DNA of 64,000 bases, from assembly GCA_010909725.1 (NCBI GenBank), contig JAACMV010000003.1, forward strand, positions 1,240,001 through 1,304,000. The letters run 5' to 3'. How positions within the stretch are numbered: the first letter of the stretch is position 1; each line of letters opens with the position of its first letter. Shown piece after piece: positions 11,936 to 20,190 of this stretch. Source of the DNA: Picochlorum sp. 'celeri'. Taxonomy: Eukaryota; Chlorophyta; Trebouxiophyceae. The position numbers and the translations under genes were made by a program. The notes under the pieces were generated by a model. It was not told the origin of the DNA. It saw only the letters and a program-made list of their open reading frames with translations, and did not search any database.

Positions 11936-12318
11936 TTAAACTGTCGTGCTATTATTGAAACCAACAAGGGTTTCTATTTTCAACTCAAGGGACTCTGTAG
12001 AACCAAGATGAGCACTTGTTCCTGCTGCACACTTCATCCGAACCTGCAAAATACGCAACATGAACGAGTCACTGGAGTGTTGACCCAACAAACCGTGCGA
12101 CCATCCACCCGTACCTCGTCGATGACGCATCCTTCTGCTGTCAAATAATGCTGTATCTTTTTGTTTTTATCGTTCACTTTGTCATCCTGCTTGAAAATGA
12201 CATCTTGTATGGTCTCGTTCTTGGAGACGTTGCTGATCAAGGTGGTCCAGGAGAACTTCCCACCTGAACAGTCCCTTAATGAGATCGAAAGCCACACGAT
12301 TATATTACTTTCACTCAT
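11936..12318 (-). pseudogene. Probable 5' coding exons of the DDE-type protein, with an in-frame TAA
   Basis: Exon 12115-12318 starts with ATG and ends GACGAG before GTACGGG. The 71-bp intron 12044-12114 ends TATTTTGCAG. The next exon begins at 12043 in phase 0 and runs in the same frame as the long ORF, interrupted only by the TAA at 11936-11938. The frame then stays open across 11935-8597. Intron length matches those in the Helitron. Either one nonsense mutation has disabled the gene, or the true start lies downstream. An alternative acceptor at about 11915 (GTCAAG) would skip the stop, but it lacks a pyrimidine tract. Confidence 0.55.
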
Positions 12319-12801
12319 TATTACTAAATATATGAATGAAGGGAACTATTCCCACTCCTGAGAAATGAGAAATCCATCAACCGATCAAATTTAAACTTTG
12401 CCGACTGGCCCATCGACCAGAGGCTCACTCTTGGGGCGAGAGCGATGCATCATGTTCACCATTTGGGTCGAAAGTGGTGCCAATCGATTCCTTTTGAAGA
12501 GATCTATCTCATAGAGACATCAAAAGTTGTAAATTCTTTGTCGTTAGTGACTTACAGCCATTTCTATTTTTTTGGTCCATCTCGTCTGAAGTCCGTTCGG
12601 TCAATAGACGGGAACCAAGGAATCAAGTAAAAGCGGCCTAATTTAAAATTAGTCCTCTCGTGAGAGGAATCATGATTGCAACCATGGCTCTCGCTAGGAT
12701 CTCATGTCAGCTGTCCGACATGGGATGTCCCAATTGCACGTGCGGGTGGTAGGACGGGTAGCTTCATCACAATTCTTATTTCTTTTCACGGAGCCATGCG
12801 T

Positions 12802-12893
12802 TGTGATGGACCCCCTCGGATCTCCCACGGGTCCATCCTAGAGATCTAGAGCATCTCCTGTCATCTGAACGTATCCATAAAGATCACCATATA
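12802..12893 (+). repeat. Dispersed repeat R1 (~90 bp)
   Basis: Shares GGGTCCATCCTAGAGAT, GAGCATCTCCTGTCATCTGA and GATCACCATAT with 18578-18668 (same strand) and 56038-56119 (opposite strand). Just upstream, 12768-12795 is the reverse complement of part of repeat R2 (TTATTTCTTTTCACGGAGCC). It probably comes from the end or 5' leader of a mobile element. The rest of 12319-12800 shows no gene. Confidence 0.8.
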
Positions 12894-12944
12894 CCTATTG
12901 GGTAGCCCACCACATATATTTCATGAGAGAGGCGACCTGTACCC

Positions 12945-13365
12945 CATTGTGGTGGACAGAACCACAGGGGATGACTCTATACTTCAAATCTTTTCTACCC
13001 CAGCGTCTGGATCCTAATGATTTGTCAAATCTTCTTGGCAGGCGGGAAAGCGTCACCAAATTCAACCTGACCAAGAGGAAATTGGAGGTAAATGTACACT
13101 AGAGGGCTGGCGACTGTGCACACGAAGACGCCGAGACAGAACTCTTGTCACGCTTCAAAGCGTCCACGTTCCACAAATGTGCTCGTAGTGCGTGCTTCTA
13201 TCACCGCTCCAACGGGGGCAGATTGGTAGAGAAGCTGAAGATACAGGTAGAAAAGCTCCAGGACCCAAAGAAAGAGGAGATATTGAGGCAGCTGGATGGG
13301 ATACAATGGGTTGCCGACGAATGCAGGCGTATTGTTATCCATGACGTCTCCATCGTGTAGAAGGG
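12945..13365 (+). pseudogene. KDZ-like transposase C-terminal fragment
   Basis: Homologous to the minus strand of 45420-46060. Comparing the copies, the frame with GRLVEKLK, VEKLQDP and EILRQLDG differs mainly at third codon positions, which fixes the coding strand as plus here. Upstream pieces with KSFLPQ, ESVTKFNLTKRKLEV are in other frames. The TRRQLEVDVY-type word in the 45-kb copy recalls the C-terminal part of KDZ transposases; this is a tentative assignment. The frame ends at a stop near 13360, where the 45-kb copy reads on. Confidence 0.5.
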
Positions 13366-13498
13366 GTCCGTGCAGCCTTCCACTCTCACAGGGTGAGACC
13401 CCTCAATGTACCATGCCTGCTGCCCATGCCACAGCTTCCTCTACGTGCCCACGAGCTGTGTCAGCGTTCGTTTGGGATTATGCAATTCTTTCAAGCTT

Positions 13499-14728
13499 TT
13501 AGAGTTCATCGCACTGACTCTCCAACGACTGCGCACCCAACAGCAGGGCAGAGTTATAGGCATCATACATCATCTGCAGCTCCACCACCATCGTGGAAGA
13601 CACCCTCCAGAGACCATCATGCACCCCAGTGTAGGGAACAGTGCATTCAGGCTTCCTATTTGGGTACACCCATCGATACACGGGCCTTTCGTGGATGCAG
13701 CCATATCTTGAAGGATTCAAAAATATTCGAACAGATTGATAGTCCAGTTGGAGGCCCGTGACCTCATCGTACTCCTGCTGGCAATGGCAGAGGTTCCTGG
13801 GCTTTGGTGGCCTCAGACCTGTGAGGGCAGGAAAATGCCTGCCACCTGGCTTGGGATGCGTCCACGCCGCGAGTCCGGCGTGATGAATCCTTTGTATAGA
13901 CTCCCTAATATCTTCACGCAGCGGCGTGGTAATCTGCGCCTCCTCAGGCTGAGTTTCCAGGTACCAGTCCAATGTGCCTGGAGGTGGGGATGGAACAAGG
14001 TCAGGCTCTGCCATGCCCTGGTTCTCCAAGAGCGCGACAGCGCTCTCTTGGTCCACTCCGCTCATCATACGCACATGTCTACATCTGCGACAGTCTCGAC
14101 ACAGGCTGCATCGCCAGCCTACTGTGTCTAGCTTGACAAAGGCATTGTCATGGTAGTACCCCACACATTCTTTGTTCTTCAACTGGATTTGAATCACATC
14201 GCACGCTCTCCCAAACCTACACTTTTTGAAGGTCTCTAGGTGCTTGGAAATATATTGTACATGCACACAGTCACCGTTCTCTCGCGTGTCAGCGGTAAAA
14301 GTGTCACAGGTGCATTCCAGGTCCACCCCCCTGCTGTCTGGGCAAGTAACCGTGACTAGCAGCCCGTGATGCAAGGTCTCCCCAAGCCTACCGTATGCTC
14401 TGGAGTCCACACATGCCCAAGATAGTGAATGACAGCCGAGTGCACGCTCGTGCCTGCACAAGGGCTGCACAGGAACAACCAGAGGATTCCTCAACTGGTC
14501 TTCATACCAATCCAGAGATCCTGGCCTCAACAAAGGCTCCCCATCCCACGTCTTCAATCGTTTCCTCGAATATTTAGGCGCTCGTCGATTCTCAGGGGCT
14601 TTGCGTCGCTTGATCTGCGGGGAAACGGGTCCTGGCAAGCTGCTCATGGCCCTGAACTTCATCCCCATGCAGTGGTGGTGGAAGAAATCATCCAGCCTGT
14701 CGAGCTCTATGCTTCCACGTGAAGCCAT
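13499..14728 (-). CDS. SWIM-type zinc-finger protein, probable KDZ/Zisupton-type transposase N-terminal part
   Basis: 409 codons from an ATG at 14728. A CxC-x(n)-CxH cluster (ECTCDTF followed by GDCVHVQYI) fits a SWIM zinc finger. It is followed by further cysteine clusters (CSLCRDCRRCRH; NLCHCQQEYDEV) and a YTGVHDGLW word. Zisupton and related KDZ transposases are reported to carry SWIM or other Cys clusters before the catalytic domain. No catalytic core follows here: the frame stops at TAA just after SLESQCDEL. That word also occurs at 3177-3195 in the relic at 3 kb, so the element is a mosaic. Basic stretches at residues 40-60 could bind DNA. It is convergent with the plus-strand fragment ending at 13365. 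KDZ assignment is moderate. Confidence 0.5.
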   Translation of the reverse strand: MASRGSIELDRLDDFFHHHCMGMKFRAMSSLPGPVSPQIKRRKAPENRRAPKYSRKRLKTWDGEPLLRPGSLDWYEDQLRNPLVVPVQPLCRHERALGCHSLSWACVDSRAYGRLGETLHHGLLVTVTCPDSRGVDLECTCDTFTADTRENGDCVHVQYISKHLETFKKCRFGRACDVIQIQLKNKECVGYYHDNAFVKLDTVGWRCSLCRDCRRCRHVRMMSGVDQESAVALLENQGMAEPDLVPSPPPGTLDWYLETQPEEAQITTPLREDIRESIQRIHHAGLAAWTHPKPGGRHFPALTGLRPPKPRNLCHCQQEYDEVTGLQLDYQSVRIFLNPSRYGCIHERPVYRWVYPNRKPECTVPYTGVHDGLWRVSSTMVVELQMMYDAYNSALLLGAQSLESQCDEL

Positions 14729-14924
14729 ACTTTCCGGACACTGAGATGTATAAAGGAGACTCTGTTAGTCCCCTCACTCGCTCCATCCTCCTCTGTATAC
14801 ACGTCTTCTTGTTGTTCCATCCGGCCTTGACCACAGCAGCATTAGGACTGCACCCCTGGAACAATAGCAGGCGAACCAACCTCGCATTCAGCACGCAGGT
14901 GCTCATACCAGATACCTTGTTGCA

Positions 14925-15200
14925 TTAAGACCTGAACGATTCAGTCAACATGGGCCAGAAGTCACTGTTTTCAGAGGCATGAATGTTGCCAGTCCTCACC
15001 ATATGCAGGGACAAGTCAGGCCCAATCCACGCCATGAACGCCGATGTGGCTCCAAAACTACCCACCAAATCGCCTATATGATCACATATAGCGAGCATGT
15101 CGCTCTGAATAGCCTCCAATTCGCTGCACAGAGACAAAAACATGGTGCAAAAGTCAGCGCAGGTTGAAACACAACATCGAGATCCGCCTCTACAGGGCAT
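14925..15200 (-). pseudogene. Fragment shared with the 3-kb relic
   Basis: The frame holding LCSELEAIQSDMLAICDHIG, DLVGSFGATSAF and MAWIGPDLSL matches the plus strand at about 3035-3180. Most differences are synonymous, so this strand is coding. It lies upstream of the SWIM-type ORF on the same strand and may be part of the same element. Family unknown. It ends at 14925 after unrelated residues. Confidence 0.5.
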
Positions 15201-15389
15201 GATTCGGGCTGTACTCCGACAGAATGCCGCTGAAATTTGAATTTAATTCCATTCAATACGGGGGAGAACCACCATACGCACCTCTGGCAACGTTTTCGGC
15301 CCCTCTCAAACTCAACCATCTCGGGAAATGTGCCAAGGTTGACTCGGCCACGGGTTGACAGACCCATGCCTGCCGCCAAAATGACTTAT

Positions 15390-15500
15390 TAAAATATAAT
15401 ATATGATTTGGAGTTGCCGGAGTGAAGGTTTGGGGTGCATTCAATCTTTTTTGACTTGGCCGGATTTGGTCCCCTTCAAAGGGGGCCGTCCCTACGGTCA
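15390..15500 (-). repeat. Dispersed repeat, inverted copy of 2870-2960
   Basis: The reverse complement matches 2870-2960 (shared words TTGACTTGGCCGGATTTG, GTTTGGGGTGCATTCAATC). In the 3-kb copy this block lies ~30 bp from the next shared block; here about 200 extra bases intervene. It marks the outer edge of the KDZ-like element next to the transporter gene. Confidence 0.75.
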
Positions 15501-15607
15501 TCACGGCCGGCCTGTGTCTCTTACTTCGCATCACCATCGGGCATGCAAGAATGGATAACAAACAGCATAATTGTTGATACTCGTGTTACGTATCCTCTGC
15601 TGCAAAA

Positions 15608-16522
15608 ATGCTTTTGACCTTGGAAGTCGTCTCAATATCCGCTTACTCAGCGAGTTTGTTCCTTCAGGACCAAATCTTACAAGAAAGTTCGCATCTTGCA
15701 GATGCTCTGATTGTTGTAACTCTCTTTACGACAATACTATTACATCTCAAGGGAATGGGAGCGCTTTCGAAATGTTTGATTCACAGCTGGGCTGTAGGGC
15801 TTCTATCAGTCGGTATGGTCACGTCTAGCACACTCACTTTGAAAGGTCAAGCAATGTCTGGAATGGCCACGCGAATGGTTATAAAGAGCTCAAAGTCAGT
15901 TCCTACAGTTTTGATCGACTCATTATATCAGAAATGCTTACCGAATCGATTCACATCATCAGGCTGCGTCTTGATATTCCTTGGTAGCCTTTGTTTTCAT
16001 CACGAATTGTTAAAAAATGGTATCAGCAGATATACTTACAGTCAAGGATTGCTCTTTTTGATTTTATCCACCATCATAGATTCAGGACTATCCATATTAG
16101 AGAAAGAGTCGTTTTTTAAAGAAGGAAGAGTTTGTCTGAACAGTGATGAGCTAGCCTGCATTTCTGCCTTGTGGGGTCTTGGCATCATTTTGATATATCA
16201 TCTTGCTTTTGGGGTTAGATGGAGTTTTTCCTTTCTTTCTTTCAAACTGAGCCATCACAAACTGTCTGTAAGGGTAGGTGCACGGGGGTTCTCATTGGGT
16301 CGCCTGATTTTATTTGGGTTTTCATCCGCCATTGCTTATTCTACAACATTTAGATTGATCCAACGTTCCGGAGCAATCTATACAGATTCATTCAAAGTTG
16401 TGAGAAAAATTATTCTTCTAAGTCTACCTGCGTTGATCAGTCGAGATTTAGACAGGATTCAGATACTCTCAATCTGTATCAATGCAGTTGGGTTGAGCAT
16501 GGTGAACACGGGAGCAAAGTGA
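15608..16522 (+). CDS. Nucleotide-sugar transporter-like membrane protein (SLC35B/UAA type)
   Basis: 304 codons, rich in hydrophobic segments (about nine spans). The central ATRMVIKSSKSVPTVLIDSL resembles the conserved mid-protein motif of UAA/SLC35B transporters (a K-x-S-K-x-V/I-P segment before the fifth or sixth span). That family exchanges nucleotide sugars or PAPS for nucleotide monophosphate across Golgi or ER membranes. Length is slightly short of the usual 320-340 residues, mainly at the N-terminus. An in-frame TGA lies just upstream of the ATG, so the start is either this ATG or follows an unseen intron. Substrate cannot be told. It is tail to tail with the kinase-like gene, 216 bp apart. 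It ends TGA followed at once by TAG. Confidence 0.7.
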   Translation: MLLTLEVVSISAYSASLFLQDQILQESSHLADALIVVTLFTTILLHLKGMGALSKCLIHSWAVGLLSVGMVTSSTLTLKGQAMSGMATRMVIKSSKSVPTVLIDSLYQKCLPNRFTSSGCVLIFLGSLCFHHELLKNGISRYTYSQGLLFLILSTIIDSGLSILEKESFFKEGRVCLNSDELACISALWGLGIILIYHLAFGVRWSFSFLSFKLSHHKLSVRVGARGFSLGRLILFGFSSAIAYSTTFRLIQRSGAIYTDSFKVVRKIILLSLPALISRDLDRIQILSICINAVGLSMVNTGAK

Positions 16523-16738
16523 TAGGGCAAAATGTTTACTACTTGCCTAGAAGAAACTTACATGCTGGGGAAAAATATATAGAGAATTCAAAATACATTC
16601 TTTGAATTTGATGTGTAATACATTGGAATGATTTGTCATCATGAGTGAGGCAACAAAAGGTGCAAGCACAAAATGCATTCTGAAGCCACACTATTGGTCC
16701 TAAAAGGAAGGATGGAACTACCACACCAGTCACATTGC

Positions 16739-17941
16739 TCAGAATGGATCTCTGTCCATCTCTATTAGAGACGAAATTCTATTTTCATATGAATATGAAA
16801 GAAGATTTGTGATTAACCTTTCCACGCTTTCATCTTTGAGTGTTCTTTTGAGATGATCCAGAGGAGTACTGCTCTGTGGAATTCCATCGTCTTTTAGAAA
16901 GAGAGGCAGATTGTATTTTGTTCTATAAGCATAAAATGCATCTTTTCCCAGAAGAATCATTACTTGATGCATTGTTGTCAGATCTGGTGAAAATGCATGT
17001 CCGTTACTCGAATTTTTATAGTCCATCAAGTGCATCACATGCAATGCAAGGGTGAGAATTGGATCAAGACTCTTGACACGTGCACTACCATCTTTCCACA
17101 TTTTGGACAGGACACTTTCTGTGTAATCCGGTACGATCGGTTTCAATATTTCTGAACCGATGAATTTAACAGAATCTAGATCTATGATACATGTCTGTTG
17201 ACTTTTTTGATCATACAAGATATTTGATGGCCCTAAGTCACGATGCCAAATGCCTCTATCTATCATACATACTAGCGTGCGCGCTATACCAAATGATATT
17301 TTTTTTACTATACTAATAGATTTGTAGCTGTCGGTTTTGGCAGCGAAGGCTTTGAGCGATTGGCCAGGGCACTGTTGCCAAATTGGGATATCTGTATTGC
17401 CATAGCAAACAACATCCTGTAATTGCATGACCCCTGGGCAGCCATTTAATACTATTCCGGCAAATAAAGATGTGAAATACCTTTTATGAGAAATAGAATC
17501 ATGATAATTTACTTCTCCACTATTTCTTGACAGAGATTCCTGCAGGCTCGAGATGGCCATAGTTTTTGGCCTCTTGCAACCCAATCCATGTCGAATCTTG
17601 ATAATCCCACTAGAGTTATTATCCTTACGCTTTACAAGCGCAGTCCAAGCCTCGCATCCTGAAGATAAAAATTTAGTCAACGAGTAACGAGAATTGAATT
17701 GTGGGCTTGAGCTATTGCAGGAGTCACGCTGGTACATTCCAAGAAGATTTTTCAACTCTCTGATCGCCTTACTTTTTGTCAAATCTTCTGCTTCATTGGC
17801 AATATCCGCGTTTTTCTGCAGTATCCTGTTATACGATTCGTTTAATTTTGCAAAAATTATAAACATAGTAATGATAGAAGCTGCAGTTGTGACCACTCGA
17901 TGCAATAAAATATCCCGGCCCCTCAGCTTGGATAGACGCAT
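16739..17941 (-). CDS. Type II membrane protein kinase-like protein
   Basis: 400 codons from ATG. A signal anchor (VTTAASIITMFIIFAKL, residues 17-33) after a short basic tail predicts type II topology, with the kinase-like domain in the ER/Golgi lumen or outside. Kinase landmarks: a degenerate glycine loop near 86-100, a possible ATP-binding lysine in IIKI (113-116), catalytic loop IWHRDLGPSNILYD (HRD 233-235, N240) and metal-binding CIIDLDSVKF (D254; DLD in place of DFG). All key polar residues are kept, so activity is plausible. Lumenal kinases that modify glycans or secreted proteins (POMK, Fam20-like) share this topology, but I cannot assign a subfamily. With the adjacent sugar-nucleotide transporter-like gene it suggests a Golgi role. 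Confidence 0.72.
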   Translation of the reverse strand: MRLSKLRGRDILLHRVVTTAASIITMFIIFAKLNESYNRILQKNADIANEAEDLTKSKAIRELKNLLGMYQRDSCNSSSPQFNSRYSLTKFLSSGCEAWTALVKRKDNNSSGIIKIRHGLGCKRPKTMAISSLQESLSRNSGEVNYHDSISHKRYFTSLFAGIVLNGCPGVMQLQDVVCYGNTDIPIWQQCPGQSLKAFAAKTDSYKSISIVKKISFGIARTLVCMIDRGIWHRDLGPSNILYDQKSQQTCIIDLDSVKFIGSEILKPIVPDYTESVLSKMWKDGSARVKSLDPILTLALHVMHLMDYKNSSNGHAFSPDLTTMHQVMILLGKDAFYAYRTKYNLPLFLKDDGIPQSSTPLDHLKRTLKDESVERLITNLLSYSYENRISSLIEMDRDPF

Positions 17942-18494
17942 CTTTGTCTGGAAATAATTTGATTCCAGGTATTTTACTCTTTTCTGGATTTTTTTTGTAA
18001 ATCACATACGTCATACTCTATTTACATTCTCCAATCTTACATGCACGGCAGTGGTACGATGTGAGAAATCAGCAATCCTCTACAGGAATGGAGGGGTCCT
18101 ACTCTGGGCGTTGGTGGACGGGTTGGTCTCATTAGAGATGGGGATGGTGATGATGGGACGTGTTTGATGTTGACAACTGGATTGACGATAAACGAATCCT
18201 TAGAGCATGTGTATCATATTTTTCGCTTGTGTAATTATTCCCAAATGAATATGTATCGTTGACACGGATATTATTTGGCATTGAAGTAGTCTGCATTAAT
18301 GGATTTGTGGAAGTCGTCTACTTTATTTCATGGTTGCAGACTGCCCAGGGAGATATGTCTATGAGTCCGCTCCCAAAAGACTAATGGGGCTCTGAATGGG
18401 AACCGTCTGGTTGGCAGCAGCACAGTGACCATTTGTGGACTAGAGTAAAAAATGGCGTCCTATCACTGGAAATGTTTGTTGACGATCATCTTAT
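17942..18494. other. Intergenic, with a trace of LINE-B 3' end
   Basis: At about 18210-18250 the sequence CATATTTTTCGCTTGTGTAA resembles the end of the LINE-B 3' UTR (51585-51612 and 60650-60675). No gene is recognised. Confidence 0.45.
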
Positions 18495-18668
18495 TGTATG
18501 TATGTATGATTTTGCATCAATGCCCCCTGACTAGGTCGCCTCTTGATCAAGCAGGATACCTGTGGCGGGGTACCCATGTGATGGACCCCCTCAGATCTCC
18601 CATGGGTCCATCCTAGAGATGTAGAGCATCTCCTGTCATCTGAACGTATCCTTGAAGATCACCATATA
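18495..18668 (+). repeat. Dispersed repeats R2 then R1
   Basis: 18495-18577 is R2 (TGATTTTGCATCAATGCCCC, GGTCGCCTCTTGATCAAG), also at 35082-35146, 35236-35345 and, inverted, 47962-48050. 18578-18668 is R1, also at 12802-12893 and 56038-56119. Downstream, 18694-18728 resembles 36259-36292 (GGGCGG, then TCGATTGTGGG and TTTCTATTAG). The fixed order suggests one composite ancestral element. Confidence 0.8.
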
Positions 18669-18728
18669 ATATTCCACTTAAATCTATATTATTAGGGCGG
18701 AAAAACTCGATTGTGGGTTTTCTATTAG

Positions 18729-19327
18729 CCCTGCCCAATAGGATTTTCTCAAATTTGGACCTGAATTTGTTAAGTGATAATTTGAGCCAAATCCACCCTA
18801 AATGGACTTTAACCAACCCTTTCGATGCATTCAAACATTCAACACGCCGGCAAATGTCATTAGGTACCCGGGAAAAGCCTCAATAATGATAGTATACGGC
18901 AAAGCCTGGATCTGCATCTCAGCTTCAGAACTCTCACAGAGACAACCCGAAGTGGGTCCATCTCCAAGGATTTTCCGAGCATTAAACGCATTTGACGCCT
19001 TTTTGAGATATTGTATCGACGAATTGAGTTTGGGGCGAAGGAAACAGCAGAAATCACAATGAATGCAAAGGGCATGGTCACAGGATGCTTGAATTTTGCA
19101 CTGTGTCGACATCTCTCTCGTATCTGGCGTGAAATCGAATGCCAAATGCACATGTTATATATCTTGGGGTATCATGAGGATAATTAGGGATGATGCACCT
19201 CACAAATTCGCCAGGGCTTTGGAGCGCAAGGCTCGTACAGAGGACATGCCATGGACAGTTGATCCAGGCAAGATTCCTCCAAACAGGATCAGCCAAGCGA
19301 CCATGTTTATTATGGTTGTGCAATAGG
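18729..19327. other. No recognisable gene
   Basis: Short frames on both strands overlap about 18800-19330 without motifs. Probably degenerate mobile-element sequence. Nothing is supported. Confidence 0.4.
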
Positions 19328-19540
19328 ATATTAATTAGTGTGGGTTACAGCACCAGCCTGGGAGTTCCCGGTCGACGGAGGAATTCGTCCGTCGGAGGCC
19401 CCACTCCAGACATCATTGGCGAAGAGGAAAAAAAATAAGAAAACAGAGAAAACAAATGCAGTGGCAAATAAATTTAGGCTATTGATTTAACTCGAGATAC
19501 GACTCCAACTTTAATCAACCCACTGAGACCAGTGTCATGG
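19328..19540 (-). mobile_element. LINE-A 3' tail, 5'-truncated copy
   Basis: Reverse complement of the LINE-A 3' UTR at 8390-8604 and 38725-38937, including the AATTAAT tail at 19330-19337 and the GGAGTGGGGCCTCCGACG word. It breaks off at about 19540 inside the UTR. No coding part. Confidence 0.88.
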
Positions 19541-19990
19541 AGTGAATCATGGCGAGCTGCATATGCCGCGATGCATCGAGGAGCGACCACTTACAGAAAG
19601 GATGGTAGTCCCCTTGATTTTGGGTCGCTGATTTTGTCGCGCACAGGGCGTTATATATTCTCGCTCGCATATATTATTGATCAGTGTTACAAATAGAGCA
19701 TCTCGTGAGATTTTGACGCCAAATGGTTCGCGCAATCGGGAGTTCGCCTCTCGGAGGGATGTGCAGATGCGCTTCAAACTGAGCGTCTAAACACTGTGCT
19801 CTCGCCGGAACAACGCCGTTCCCAGGACACAGAATCAACTTTTAAGTATAAATGTAACTTTTTAGAGCGGCGGGGATGTATGAAACGGTCGCAGGACGGA
19901 GGATCGAGTCTTGATCATTTGGGTCTCTTTAAGTGCCTGAAGCGGATTTACCCCAAATTTTCGCAGCCGGGTTGTACTTAATATATCTAA
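19541..19990. other. Intergenic, partly repeat
   Basis: No gene. The last bases, CTTAATATATCTAA (19977-19990), equal the middle of repeat R3 (35200-35213 and about 55993-56006), so the Helitron to the right was inserted into or beside an R3 copy. Confidence 0.5.
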
Positions 19991-20190
19991 CTAGTCCCGA
20001 GGTCTCCTTATATTTCCCTTTCGGGGCGGGCGCTCGACCGGACCGGTCGATTTAGGATTGATTGATTGATTGATCAGTGATATTGACAGACTTAGAGTGG
20101 TGTAAGATGGTTACATTTACAATCGACACAGTTTGCCGTCCGGCAGGCATGAGGTGGAACGGTGATCAGGGTCTTTCGTGACGGAGGGAG

